Notes: generated from the letters alone by a model not told the origin. Counted from the stretch's first letter, positions 41,395-50,356 are shown. The stretch: DNA of 64,000 nucleotides from Sulfuricurvum sp. (GCA_028718525.1 JAQULP010000008.1:1-64000); one strand, 5' to 3'. Translations and numbers: made by a program.

Positions 41395-43394
41395 GCGAGG
41401 CGGTTGTGGATATGTGTCTCAATCGGTTCAGGTTTTCCGGTATAAAAACCTTGGGCGTAATCGACGTTCAAATCCCGGATCGTCTCCAGAATATCTTTGG
41501 ATGAGACATATTCAGCGATCGTCTCAACGTGAAGTTTTTTGGCAAGACCGACAATGGTCTCAACCATGATCTTCGAGTTCTGATCCCTGTCAATATTGGA
41601 AATGAGTGAGGAGTCGATTTTAATAAAATCAACCGGCAAATTTAAAATATGGGAAAAATTCGAATACCCCGCCCCAAAATCGTCCAACGCGATTTTAATC
41701 CCGTAAGAACGGACTTTGAGACAGAAATCGTAAACTTTTGCGTACTCTTTGAACTCTTCGGTTTCCAACAGTTCAATGGTCAGAAGCTCTTGGTACTCAA
41801 ATTTAGCGAACCGTTTATAGAGCATTGAGAGGGTATTGTCATCTTCGATGTCTACCATGGATAAATTGAGGGAGCAGGGGATCTGGTAGCGTTCGATCGT
41901 ACTCAGGGTATTATCGACAACTCTTGCCGTTAATTTGTCATAAACACGGTTGGCTTTGGCTACATTGATAAAATTAAACGGAGGGACAATTTTTCCATCC
42001 TCTTTTTGCATTCTGACAAGGGATTCGTATTTGACCGGTTTTGTCGGGTCCTGGATCGGTATGATAGGTTGAAAATAAGAGAGTATTTGATTGTTCTCGA
42101 GGGCGGCCATCAGGCTTTTCTGGCATTCGATATCTTCTTGATGGAGCCTTTCGAGCTCTTTGTTGTCACTGAAAATAGAGAGTTTTTTATTTCTTTTTTT
42201 GGCATCTTTTAAGGCCATATCGGCATAGGCTAGCATTTTTTCTTTGCCGCCAAATGCGAGGCCGGCACTGATATTAAAGGTGAATTTCTTATCATCGTAG
42301 ACGAAGGTTTCATGGGCGAAATCTTTGAGAATCGAATCGATTTTTTTGACGAAATGGGCATCATAAAGTTCGCTGGAGTTTTTCACGACGATAACAAACT
42401 CATCTCCTCCGAGATGATAGAGCAAAATATTCTCATCTTCGAGTTTCTCCTGCAAAAAACGTGCGCACAGTACGAGGGCGACGTTCCCCATCTCTTCTCC
42501 GTAGACGTCGTTGAATTTTTGGAATTTATCGATATTGAGGATGGCTATTTGTTTGAAATCGTACAAATGGGTATCTTCCAAAAGCTGATTCCGGTTTGGT
42601 AGGCCGGTGAGAAAGTGGGTGTAGATTTTTTGGTGAAGTTCCCTGGTTTTATGGGCGATCTGGTCTTCAAGCTCATCATTGTATTTTAACAGCTGCAATT
42701 GGAGTTTTTTCTGCTCCTCTTCGGCATTTTCGGCGCGGATCAAATCCCGTTTGGCCTGATTATGTAAAAACGTCAGTTTATAAACAGAGAAGGTGATCAA
42801 GATGATAGCGAGGAGAAAAGAGTAAATAATATCTTTTTTACTCTCGTCGTTTGAGTTTTTCATTTTGTTGATATGGGTATTTAAATCATGATTGACAAGC
42901 TCAACCAGGGTACCGATGTCATGGGTTAATTGGGCGTTGGTGGCATTAAATCCGATAATCGCGTCGTTGGTATCCTCTTTATCCCCTTTTTTGAGGGCAT
43001 CGATCAGGGAATTTTGTACCAGTTGATAGCCGATGATCCTTTTTTTGATCAGGGTCAATACCTCATTGATGTGATCGATTTCGATTGCATTGTATTTGAC
43101 AAAGGTATCCAGCTCATTGACGGCATTATTGATTTCGTAAAAGGAGTTCAGAACGCTTTGTATCGATTCTTTGTCGTTCAACAATATCGCTTTAAAGATC
43201 TCTGCCTGATTCTTTTCGGCACTATGACTTAATTTAGAGGTGATTCCCAGGAGGACAAGCTGTTTTTTCTCTACGTTCATAATCATTCCGCTGGTAGCGT
43301 GGATGCTTTTGGAACTGATAAAGAGGGAGAAAAACAGGAGAATAAAGCTAATGGCCAGCGTCAGATAGAGTTTGAATTTGTATTCGTGAAGCAT
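41391..43394 (-). CDS. Membrane GGDEF-EAL protein
   Basis: A 667-residue c-di-GMP turnover protein. Two transmembrane helices (about 8-28 and 188-206) flank a helical periplasmic sensor region (about 29-187) of the chemoreceptor four-helix kind. A coiled coil (about 215-260) leads to a GGDEF domain (about 262-420) with an intact GGDEF motif but no obvious RxxD I-site. The EAL domain (about 430-665) has ESL in place of EAL, with DDFGAGYSNF, IKIDSSLI and the glutamate in IAEYVS kept. Both activities are possible. It converges on the protease gene (4-base overlap). Confidence 0.88.
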   Translation of the reverse strand: MLHEYKFKLYLTLAISFILLFFSLFISSKSIHATSGMIMNVEKKQLVLLGITSKLSHSAEKNQAEIFKAILLNDKESIQSVLNSFYEINNAVNELDTFVKYNAIEIDHINEVLTLIKKRIIGYQLVQNSLIDALKKGDKEDTNDAIIGFNATNAQLTHDIGTLVELVNHDLNTHINKMKNSNDESKKDIIYSFLLAIILITFSVYKLTFLHNQAKRDLIRAENAEEEQKKLQLQLLKYNDELEDQIAHKTRELHQKIYTHFLTGLPNRNQLLEDTHLYDFKQIAILNIDKFQKFNDVYGEEMGNVALVLCARFLQEKLEDENILLYHLGGDEFVIVVKNSSELYDAHFVKKIDSILKDFAHETFVYDDKKFTFNISAGLAFGGKEKMLAYADMALKDAKKRNKKLSIFSDNKELERLHQEDIECQKSLMAALENNQILSYFQPIIPIQDPTKPVKYESLVRMQKEDGKIVPPFNFINVAKANRVYDKLTARVVDNTLSTIERYQIPCSLNLSMVDIEDDNTLSMLYKRFAKFEYQELLTIELLETEEFKEYAKVYDFCLKVRSYGIKIALDDFGAGYSNFSHILNLPVDFIKIDSSLISNIDRDQNSKIMVETIVGLAKKLHVETIAEYVSSKDILETIRDLNVDYAQGFYTGKPEPIETHIHNRLA

Positions 43395-43398
43395 CGGT

Positions 43399-44832
43399 TT
43401 AAAATTTTGCTTTTATACTGAGATAGAGGGCACGTTGGGTTCCCTCTTTATGTGCCGGTTCCCCGAAATGCCAGCCGCTTCCGGTATAGTTCTCTTTGGT
43501 ATAGAGATACCCCAGTTTCGTATACAGAAATTTATGAAACTGCCAGATTCCGTATACTTCCGCAACATCCCCTCTGGTTGAGAGCTTATTGTAGATATCT
43601 TCGGCACCTTGTGTTGCGGAAAACCAGTATTTGCTTCCGTGATTGTATTCCGCACCTATATCCAAGGCAGAGGTAATGGCGTATTTCCCCCCAAGATAAA
43701 TAGAATATCCGTTTGCACTGAGCATTTCGCCGCTTGCATAGTCGGCAGTCGTAAATCCGGCTTGTCCCGAAAGTGTCGTTTCCTTGACCGTATCGACAAT
43801 TTTATAGTCATCTTTTTGGCCGTTGCCGTGGGGATTGGAGAGGGCGGTATGGGCGAAAAGGGTTAAGGGCTGATCGGCAACTTCTTCGATATCAATCCCT
43901 AAACCGAAAGTGATCATGTTTCCGAGCACATGGGCATTGGCTTCATCAATATCGGGCCCGAGATAAGGATGGGCTTTGAGGTCCTGGAGAACGTTAATCC
44001 CGGTCGAGAGCATAGCTTTTCCGAAAAAATTCAAACGGGTATCGAAATAGGCTCCGGCGATGGTCGCGTTATCAATATTTTCCCGGTTACATTGGTAAAT
44101 ATACATATTGGGATTAAGGGTAAAAGCTTTGGCGATGACGGCACGCAAAAAAGTAGTATTATTGAGCTTTTGGGTGGCGATCAGCCCATAGCTGTCCATA
44201 TCGAAAACCAAAGAGGGAAACATCGATTTTCGGGTTGAATTTTGGCTGTATTGGGTCGGTGTCCCTCCGCTGGTCGGGAGGATACCGAAGGTCAGAACGG
44301 ATTTTTGATCACCCTCTTCTGAAACGGTATAATCGAAATAGGCCCGATCGACATCCATCCCCGTCAGGGAGGATGAACTTTTGATGTCATGTGAGAGGAT
44401 GCAGAGGCGTTGGTTGGACTGGGAAGAGCGGTTGATGCTCATTCTTCCGTGAAATTTCAGATCGTCATTAATATCGGCGCGCATGTTGAGCTTAAAACGG
44501 ACGGTTCCGGCGGGCTCGAAGCTTTTGCTAAACTCATCTCTGCGCTGAATTCCGCCGGCTACGGTTGTATTTTCATTCTCTATTTCTCCGAGACGGTAAT
44601 CGAGTTGATCGAATCTCAGTTCCAGCTCAGGGGTGAAATCCACTTTGTCCAGAATCGCTTTTCGTTCGACGCGTTCGAGTATGGGGAGGGTATCTTGAAT
44701 CTCTTCGGTATTGTGCTGAACTTGATGTTTCAAGTATGCAATCTCTGCTTCCAGAGTGCGAAGTTTCTCTTCCGTGGTTATTTCGGAAGAAAAGAGGGCA
44801 GTCGATACCGCCCATAAAACAATTTTTTTCAT
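43399..44832 (-). CDS. DUF3373-family outer-membrane (porin-like) protein
   Basis: A 477-residue exported protein with a signal peptide (about 1-16), a short coiled coil (about 20-60; LRTLEAEIAYLKHQVQHNTEEI) and a beta-rich remainder with alternating hydrophobic residues, ending in KAKF with a terminal phenylalanine, as in outer-membrane barrels. The general pattern matches DUF3373 proteins of Campylobacterota, whose function is unknown. The order on the minus strand is a small lipoprotein gene, this gene, then the GGDEF-EAL gene, tightly packed, so they may form one operon. Confidence 0.75.
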   Translation of the reverse strand: MKKIVLWAVSTALFSSEITTEEKLRTLEAEIAYLKHQVQHNTEEIQDTLPILERVERKAILDKVDFTPELELRFDQLDYRLGEIENENTTVAGGIQRRDEFSKSFEPAGTVRFKLNMRADINDDLKFHGRMSINRSSQSNQRLCILSHDIKSSSSLTGMDVDRAYFDYTVSEEGDQKSVLTFGILPTSGGTPTQYSQNSTRKSMFPSLVFDMDSYGLIATQKLNNTTFLRAVIAKAFTLNPNMYIYQCNRENIDNATIAGAYFDTRLNFFGKAMLSTGINVLQDLKAHPYLGPDIDEANAHVLGNMITFGLGIDIEEVADQPLTLFAHTALSNPHGNGQKDDYKIVDTVKETTLSGQAGFTTADYASGEMLSANGYSIYLGGKYAITSALDIGAEYNHGSKYWFSATQGAEDIYNKLSTRGDVAEVYGIWQFHKFLYTKLGYLYTKENYTGSGWHFGEPAHKEGTQRALYLSIKAKF

Positions 44833-45096
44833 TTAGAGTCCTGGCACCGTGGGTTGATCTGAATCGGCTGCATGTTGAATAAGATAAAGTTTCAGTCTGA
44901 TCTTGAGATCGTCGGGAAGGGTATCGATTTTGTACTGTTTCATCTTTTTGTCGCTGCTAAAGATCCTTTCCCACTGTACACTCGCTTTTGTCCCCGCACA
45001 CAGGCCGAGTTTTTGCGTGATAACGGTCATCTCATCCCCATAGCAGGAAGCAATGCCCAACAGTAGAAAAACGGCGATGAAATTTCTCAATAACAT
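44833..45096 (-). CDS. Small predicted lipoprotein
   Basis: An 87-residue protein with an N-terminal hydrophobic signal and a lipobox-like IASC (cysteine at about 18). The mature part is short and mostly polar, with two more cysteines absent from any heme or zinc pattern. I do not recognise a family. Its stop codon abuts the start of the DUF3373 gene, suggesting co-expression in the outer envelope. Confidence 0.6.
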   Translation of the reverse strand: MLLRNFIAVFLLLGIASCYGDEMTVITQKLGLCAGTKASVQWERIFSSDKKMKQYKIDTLPDDLKIRLKLYLIQHAADSDQPTVPGL

Positions 45097-45227
45097 TCCC
45101 TATTATTTATTAGATTCATAATATATCCAAATAAGACTTAAAAAGATTGGAGAAGATGATTTTCCTCTCTTCTCTTATCGGGGTATGCATAGTCTGTACT
45201 CTCTATTTTACACCAAAATAAAGTTCA

Positions 45228-45896
45228 TTATCCTTTAAAATAGAGCGCTTTGAGGACGGTAAAACGGTTGTGCTCCGGAGTGTTGAATTTGAATTCCGCC
45301 TCTTTGAGATAATACGGGAAAAATTCGTCGCTGACCCCTTTATAGGCGGTAATAAAGTTTTCAAAGTAATACCAGAAACGCTCAATGATGTTGTTGCTTT
45401 CGGTAATTTTGATGATTTTAGTAGTGCGCATAAATCTCGAAAATTCTCTGGAATAGACCGTTTCCAAATTATCTTCCAAAAACTGCTGTTTATAGATCCC
45501 CAGCGAAGGCATCAAAAGGGTGTAGACCTGATGCCCGTATCCGAATGTCAAAAAATTATGGGCATCAAAAATCGTCGATTGGCGATGCCGTTTGGATTTT
45601 TCGAGATAGAGGTACTCTTCGTATTGCGATTCGAGCGTGCGGTAGGTATCGTATTGCATTTCACAATGCTCTGCCGCCAGATACCGGAACTTCTGATAAT
45701 GTTTGAGTACGGTGGCGTAGCTTAGATTGAGAGACGACGATGCACTGAGGGCATTTTCATCCGAACAAAACCGCTCGAGCATCCGAAGGATGTTGGTTAC
45801 TTTTTTCGGACTGTACTTTTTTTTGCATGCGCTGCATTTAACCATTCCGTCATTCAGCTGGTATAAGGGGTGATGACAATAGATGCACGTTTCCAT
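45228..45896 (-). CDS. IS1595-like transposase-derived protein, probably not a transposase
   Basis: About 222 residues from ATG 45896 (GTG 45917 is an alternative). An N-terminal zinc ribbon (CIYC-x15-CSAC) and helix-turn-helix resemble the start of IS1595/ISXO2 transposases, and the C-terminal NNIIERFWYYFEN and LKEAEFKFN resemble their end. The first catalytic motif, expected as DE(T/S)Y, reads EEYLYLEK, and the second aspartate region (NLETVYSREF) has none. No terminal inverted repeats were found around the gene. A domesticated DNA-binding protein is therefore likelier than a live insertion sequence. Confidence 0.6.
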   Translation of the reverse strand: METCIYCHHPLYQLNDGMVKCSACKKKYSPKKVTNILRMLERFCSDENALSASSSLNLSYATVLKHYQKFRYLAAEHCEMQYDTYRTLESQYEEYLYLEKSKRHRQSTIFDAHNFLTFGYGHQVYTLLMPSLGIYKQQFLEDNLETVYSREFSRFMRTTKIIKITESNNIIERFWYYFENFITAYKGVSDEFFPYYLKEAEFKFNTPEHNRFTVLKALYFKG

Positions 45897-45903
45897 GTCG
45901 TAT

Positions 45904-45909
45904 ATTGTA
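45904..45909 (-). promoter_or_regulatory. Putative -10 box of the transposase-derived gene
   Basis: On the minus strand TACAAT lies seven bases before ATG 45896, which would make the transcript almost or wholly leaderless if this ATG is used. Confidence 0.35.
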
Positions 45910-45978
45910 GCAAACACTTTTAAGTTCTGAATTTAAATAAGAAAAACAAAATTTTAGGTTCTTTTTACCGTAAACCTC

Positions 45979-45984
45979 TATAAT
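45979..45984 (+). promoter_or_regulatory. Putative -10 box of the nickel permease-hyp operon
   Basis: TATAAT lies 36 bp before the ATG at 46021. The predicted start site is next to the palindrome at 45992-46005. Confidence 0.55.
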
Positions 45985-45991
45985 TGTTTTC

Positions 45992-46005
45992 TGAATAGTT
46001 ATTCA
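45992..46005. promoter_or_regulatory. Palindromic operator copy 3 (nickel permease promoter)
   Basis: TGAATAGTTATTCA lies 7 bp downstream of the -10 box, in the same place as the hydA copy. Arms TGAATA and TATTCA are perfect complements around two central bases. Confidence 0.65.
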
Positions 46006-46020
46006 TAAAAAGGGAAAACG

Positions 46021-46662
46021 ATGGAAATCGGATTACTCATCATTTTTTGGTATGGGATTCTTCACGCTTTCGGTCCCGATCATTTAACCGCTATAGCCGA
46101 TTTCTCAATCGGAAAAGATACAAAAAAGACGTTGATGACGGTCAGCGCCTTTGCGATAGGGCACGGATTGATGCTCTTTTTATTTGCAAAGCTGATTGAG
46201 CATTTTTCCATCCCGGAGAGTGTGACGGCCTATGGGGATATCATCGCCTCAAGCGTCATCCTGTCGATAGGGGTATATCTCCTTTTTATGGTATACAGCA
46301 ACCGGATTCATCTGCACGCCCATATCCATGACAATAAACGTCATATTCATATCTGGTTCGGCAACGAACATGACCATCAATCCGGTGCAAGCGGTGCTTC
46401 GGCATTCGGTGTCGGTGTACTGATGGGGATCGGAGGGGTTCGCGGCATGTTGGTTACCTTGGGGATGTTACAGGGGCAAACGATCGATTTTACGATGATT
46501 CTTGCATTTATTTTAGGGGTAATGGTCGTATTTATTGCTTTTGGGTGGGTAATATTATGGATCAATAAAGATATTTTGACCAATTTGCAAAACGTTCGTC
46601 GTGTATTTGCGACGGTAGGTGCTGTTTCCGTTTTAGTGGGCGGGAATATGTTGTTGGCGTAA
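46021..46662 (+). CDS. Nickel/cobalt permease (UreH/NicO-like)
   Basis: A 213-residue inner-membrane protein with six hydrophobic segments. The metal-binding signature HAFGPDHLTAI in helix 1 (about 15-25) is characteristic of the UreH/RcnA/NicO group of nickel and cobalt transporters. A histidine-rich cytoplasmic loop (HLHAHIHDNKRHIHIWFGNEHDHQ, about 100-123) fits metal handling. It lies 40 bp upstream of hypB and shares a promoter palindrome with hydABC, so nickel import for hydrogenase is the most likely role. Confidence 0.85.
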   Translation: MEIGLLIIFWYGILHAFGPDHLTAIADFSIGKDTKKTLMTVSAFAIGHGLMLFLFAKLIEHFSIPESVTAYGDIIASSVILSIGVYLLFMVYSNRIHLHAHIHDNKRHIHIWFGNEHDHQSGASGASAFGVGVLMGIGGVRGMLVTLGMLQGQTIDFTMILAFILGVMVVFIAFGWVILWINKDILTNLQNVRRVFATVGAVSVLVGGNMLLA

Positions 46663-46702
46663 CCGTACCCAAACGATTATTTAGAAAAAAAGGATATTAA
46701 CC

Positions 46703-47512
46703 ATGTGCAAAGACTGCGGCTGTTCGATTACCGATCATCATGAAGAGCATCATCATGACCATGACGGTCACCACCACCATCATCATCACGGAGATCATGA
46801 TCATTCGCATGCCCATCAGGCGGCACATGAGACACTGCACCATAACCCGCAGCTGAATGATAAGAAGACGATAGACGTCATCAAAAAGATTTTGGATAAA
46901 AACGATCACGAAGCGCATCACAACCGCGAACATTTCAACGAACACGGCGTATTGGCGATCAATCTGATGAGCTCGCCGGGGAGCGGGAAAACGACGCTGC
47001 TGGAAAAAATGGCCGATTTGGCTCCGTTTAAATACGGTGTGATCGAGGGGGATCTGGAGACGTCACGCGATGCGGATCGTCTGATTGCCAAGGGGATACC
47101 TGCCGTGCAGATTCAGACGGGAAGCGCCTGCCATTTGGATGCGTTTATGGTGCATAAAGGGCTGCATGATCTCCCTTTAGCTCCACTCGATGTCTGTTTT
47201 ATCGAAAACGTCGGAAATCTCGTCTGTCCGGCGAGCTACGATGTCGGATCGCATCTGAATATCGTCCTCGTCTCGATCCCTGAGGGGGAAGACAAGATCG
47301 CCAAGTATCCGGTGATGTTCCGAGCGGCTGATCTTATTTTGATTACCAAAACCGATCTATTGCCGTATTTTCAATACGATATTGAGCGGGAGAAAGCGGA
47401 AGCGAGAAAGATCAAACCGAACGTCGATATTATAGAGGTGAACATCAACGATGAAACCTCGATCAAGCGGGTAATCGAGTGGATCGAATTTAAACGAAAG
47501 ATGAGAAACTGA
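46703..47512 (+). CDS. hypB: Hydrogenase nickel incorporation GTPase HypB
   Basis: A 269-residue GTPase that, with HypA, inserts nickel into the hydrogenase large subunit. The N-terminus has the high-affinity metal motif C2-x2-C5-G-C7 followed by a very histidine-rich stretch (about 12-47) suited to nickel storage. The P-loop GSGKTT is at 93-98, and the metal-binding CPASYDVG and the NKTD-equivalent TKTD motifs are present. hypC starts two bases past the stop, so hypBCDEA form one operon behind the permease. Confidence 0.96.
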   Translation: MCKDCGCSITDHHEEHHHDHDGHHHHHHHGDHDHSHAHQAAHETLHHNPQLNDKKTIDVIKKILDKNDHEAHHNREHFNEHGVLAINLMSSPGSGKTTLLEKMADLAPFKYGVIEGDLETSRDADRLIAKGIPAVQIQTGSACHLDAFMVHKGLHDLPLAPLDVCFIENVGNLVCPASYDVGSHLNIVLVSIPEGEDKIAKYPVMFRAADLILITKTDLLPYFQYDIEREKAEARKIKPNVDIIEVNINDETSIKRVIEWIEFKRKMRN

Positions 47513-47514
47513 TT

Positions 47515-47808
47515 ATGTGTTTATCGATCCCCTCAAAAGTGGTTAAAATTGATCCCGAAACGAATACGGCGACCGTCGATACGATGGGGGTACAGCGGAC
47601 GGCGGGCCTTGATCTGATGGAAGAGGGCTCCGTTCAAATCGGCGATTACGTACTGCTGCATATCGGATTCATTATGAACAAAATTGACGAAGAGGATGCC
47701 CTCGAATCACTCCGGGTGTATCAGGAAATTCTGGAGAAGCTTGATGAAGAAGAACGGCGTCAACTCGTTTTAGAGGATGATAATTGTGTTAACCGAGAAG
47801 CTCCATGA
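47515..47808 (+). CDS. hypC: Hydrogenase maturation factor HypC
   Basis: A 97-residue chaperone that carries the Fe(CN)2CO unit with HypD and docks on the large-subunit precursor. The essential N-terminal cysteine C2 (MCLSIPSKVV) and the conserved HIGFIMNKIDEEDA are present. Its stop overlaps the hypD start (ATGA). Only one hypC-type gene is seen, so it presumably serves all three large subunits. Confidence 0.95.
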   Translation: MCLSIPSKVVKIDPETNTATVDTMGVQRTAGLDLMEEGSVQIGDYVLLHIGFIMNKIDEEDALESLRVYQEILEKLDEEERRQLVLEDDNCVNREAP

Positions 47809-48926
47809 GTTCATTGGAGTTAAAAGATCTCTATGACGGGTTTCGTGACCCTGAGGTGATCCGAGGGTACCAAAAGCTGATTGTATCAGACGCGCAAAAG
47901 CTCTCCCGTACGATCAATATCATGGAGGTGTGCGGCGGGCATACCCATACCATCATGAAGTACGGTATTTTGCAACTGTTGCCTGAGACTATCAAATTCG
48001 TCCACGGTCCGGGATGTCCCGTGTGCATCATGCCCAAAGAGCGGATCGATCACGCCTATGTGCTCTCTCAGCAGCCTAACGTCATTCTCGTCACATTGGG
48101 CGATATGATCAAAGTCCCCGGAAGCAACGGGAGTCTGCAGGACGCCAGAGCTAAGGGTGCGGATGTCCGTTTCGTCTACTCGCCGCTCGATTGTTTGAAG
48201 ATCGCCAGAGAGAACCCCGATAAAACGGTGATTTTCTTTGCCATCGGGTTCGAGACGACGACCCCTATGACCGCCGCCCTTTTGGATACGGTGATCAAGG
48301 AGGATATACTCAATATCCTTTTTCATCTCAACCACGTCACGGTTCCCGAACCGATGCGTGCCCTCATCAGCGATGAAGCGTGTATTATCGATGCGTTTTT
48401 GGGACCGTCTCACGTCAGCGTTATCAGCGGCAGCAAAATCTACGAGGAGTTCCCCCGCGACTGGGGCAAACCCGTCGTGGTGAGCGGATTCGAGCCGGTG
48501 GACGTGATGCAGTCGATCAGTATGATCGTCAAACAGTTCATCGAAAACCGATGTGAACTCGAAGTGGAATACCATCGTGCCGTATCGCGCGAGGGGAACC
48601 TCAAAGCGCAGGCGATGGTGGATAAGTATTTTCAAAAAGTGGACTTTCGCTGGCGCGGTCTGGGCGATATCCCTCAAAGCGGGCTGGGGCTGAGAGAGGA
48701 GTATGAGAGGTACAACGCCGAGAAGATTTACGATGCTGTCTTGCCGAAAGAGGAGATCGACGATCACAAACTCTGCATCTGCGGCGATATCCTCAAAGGG
48801 AAGGCCTCCCCTCCGCAATGCACAATATTTGGTACGGCATGTAAACCGACGAGTCCGGTGGGGAGCTGTATGGTCAGCTCCGAGGGGGCATGTGCGGCGT
48901 ATTATAAGTATGGGAATTTGGTATGA
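47805..48926 (+). CDS. hypD: Hydrogenase maturation protein HypD
   Basis: A 373-residue [4Fe-4S] protein that assembles Fe(CN)2CO with HypC and HypE. The conserved cysteine motifs are visible: VCGGHTHTIMKYG, HGPGCPVCIMP, and the C-terminal CICGDILKGKASPPQC with later cysteines that bind the cluster. Its stop overlaps the start of hypE (ATGA). Confidence 0.96.
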   Translation: MSSLELKDLYDGFRDPEVIRGYQKLIVSDAQKLSRTINIMEVCGGHTHTIMKYGILQLLPETIKFVHGPGCPVCIMPKERIDHAYVLSQQPNVILVTLGDMIKVPGSNGSLQDARAKGADVRFVYSPLDCLKIARENPDKTVIFFAIGFETTTPMTAALLDTVIKEDILNILFHLNHVTVPEPMRALISDEACIIDAFLGPSHVSVISGSKIYEEFPRDWGKPVVVSGFEPVDVMQSISMIVKQFIENRCELEVEYHRAVSREGNLKAQAMVDKYFQKVDFRWRGLGDIPQSGLGLREEYERYNAEKIYDAVLPKEEIDDHKLCICGDILKGKASPPQCTIFGTACKPTSPVGSCMVSSEGACAAYYKYGNLV

Positions 48927-49915
48927 CAAAAACGATAACCCTCGCTCAAGGTAACGGTGGCGAAGAGAACAACGACCTTATTAAAAAGGTCTTTTACAAA
49001 GCCTTTAAAAATGAGATTTTAGAGCGGAGCGAAGATGCGGCGGTGATCGGGAATCTGGCGATGAGCACCGACAGCTTTACGGTGAGTCCGTTGTTTTTCG
49101 CGGGGGCGGACATCGGGAAACTCGCGGTGTGCGGTACGTGTAACGACCTTGCCATGATGGGGGCAGCGCCGAAGTATCTGACATGCAGCGTCATCATCGA
49201 AGAGGGGTTTGAGGTCGAGAGCTTGGAGCGGATCGTCGAGAGCATGAGAAGCGAGTTGGCGATCAACGGTGCCGTCGTCGTCAGCGGCGATACGAAGGTC
49301 GTGCCGAAAGGGAGCGTGGATAAGATTTTCATCAACACCACGGGACTGGGGGAGATCATCCAAGCAGGGATCAGCTCGAATAATGTGAGCGAAGAGGATG
49401 TGATCCTTATCAACCGCGACATCGGATGCCACGGGGCGACGATTTTCGCCGCCCGCGAGGGGATCGAGATGAGCAGTACGCTCCGCTCCGACTGTAACTC
49501 GCTCTACCCGCAGGTCAAAGCGCTTTTGGATGCGGGGGTGGAGATCACGGCGATGCGTGACGCGACCCGCGGAGGGGTCGCGGCGGTGCTCAACGAATGG
49601 TCGAGACAGTCGAACGTCTGCATCGAAGTGGACGAAGAAAAACTCCCGATAAGCGATGAGGTCAAAGGGATCTGCGAGATGTTAGGATTCGAGGCGACGG
49701 CATTGGCGAACGAGGGGACGTTTGTGCTGGCGGTCAAAAAAGATTCCGCCGCCAAAGCGCTAGAGATACTAAAAGGCTTTGAGGTGTGTGCCATGGCTTC
49801 GGTTGTGGGTGAAGTGACCCAAAGATATCCGCAAAAAGTGATCTTGAAAAGCCCGTGGGGAACGTCGCGCTTTTTAGAGACTCCAAGCGGCGAGTTATTA
49901 CCAAGAATATGTTAG
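48923..49915 (+). CDS. hypE: Carbamoyl dehydratase HypE
   Basis: A 330-residue enzyme that dehydrates the S-carbamoyl group handed over by HypF to a thiocyanate, the source of the cyanide ligands. The C-terminal PRIC, with the carbamoyl-accepting C330 as last residue, is intact. The PurM-like ATP-binding region (AQGNGGEENNDLI, DSFTVSPLFF, MRDATRGGVAAVL) is also clear. A 96-bp gap with hairpins separates it from hypA, while the other hyp genes overlap or touch. Confidence 0.96.
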   Translation: MTKTITLAQGNGGEENNDLIKKVFYKAFKNEILERSEDAAVIGNLAMSTDSFTVSPLFFAGADIGKLAVCGTCNDLAMMGAAPKYLTCSVIIEEGFEVESLERIVESMRSELAINGAVVVSGDTKVVPKGSVDKIFINTTGLGEIIQAGISSNNVSEEDVILINRDIGCHGATIFAAREGIEMSSTLRSDCNSLYPQVKALLDAGVEITAMRDATRGGVAAVLNEWSRQSNVCIEVDEEKLPISDEVKGICEMLGFEATALANEGTFVLAVKKDSAAKALEILKGFEVCAMASVVGEVTQRYPQKVILKSPWGTSRFLETPSGELLPRIC

Positions 49916-49971
49916 AGGATAATTTTCTGCCTCGCCAGAGGCTAGCTTTAGTAGCCCAAGCGGCAAGCGTA

Positions 49972-49995
49972 GCTATCGGGATGTATTCCGATAGC
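49972..49995. repeat. Hairpin in the hypE-hypA gap
   Basis: GCTATCGGGA (49972-49981) pairs with TTCCGATAGC (49986-49995) around TGTA, with one G-T pair. A smaller hairpin GCCTC-GCCA-GAGGC lies at about 49929-49942. The right arm ATTCCGATAGC is identical to that in the exbB-exbD gap. Confidence 0.55.
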
Positions 49996-50011
49996 GTCGA
50001 AAGGAAGTAAT

Positions 50012-50353
50012 ATGCACGAATATTCTATTGTTCAAGCTTTATTGACTCAGTGTGAGGATATTGCCAAAGAGAATGAAGCGGAGTCGGTGACGAAAATCAT
50101 CGTCAAAATCGGAAAGATGAGCGGTGTTGAACCCCATCTGCTCGAAATCGCGTTTAATACGTTCAAAGAGAAAACGGTGTGTGACGGTGCTGATTTTGTC
50201 CTCAATATTCAGCCTTTGGTAATCGAGTGTAAAGGGTGCGGAGCACAGACGACGTTGGATGAAATCTACTACAAATGTCCCGTGTGTGAAAGCCTGGATG
50301 TCCAAGTGATCGATGGCGAAGAGATGTTTTTGATGTCACTGGAAATGGAGTAA
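50012..50353 (+). CDS. hypA: Hydrogenase/urease nickel metallochaperone HypA
   Basis: A 113-residue nickel metallochaperone that works with HypB. The N-terminal M-H2-E nickel site and the structural zinc site formed by C73, C76, C89 and C92 (CKGCG and CPVC) are intact. The ribosome-binding site is AAGGAAG. It is separated from hypE by an intergenic hairpin element and followed after three bases by a DUF695/RraB gene. Confidence 0.95.
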   Translation: MHEYSIVQALLTQCEDIAKENEAESVTKIIVKIGKMSGVEPHLLEIAFNTFKEKTVCDGADFVLNIQPLVIECKGCGAQTTLDEIYYKCPVCESLDVQVIDGEEMFLMSLEME

Positions 50354-50356
50354 CCG

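Noticed and set aside
47886-48929. Long minus-strand open frame opposite hypD
   Set aside because: It lies entirely antisense to hypD, has composition biased by the codon usage of the real gene, and shows no recognisable domain or ribosome-binding site.
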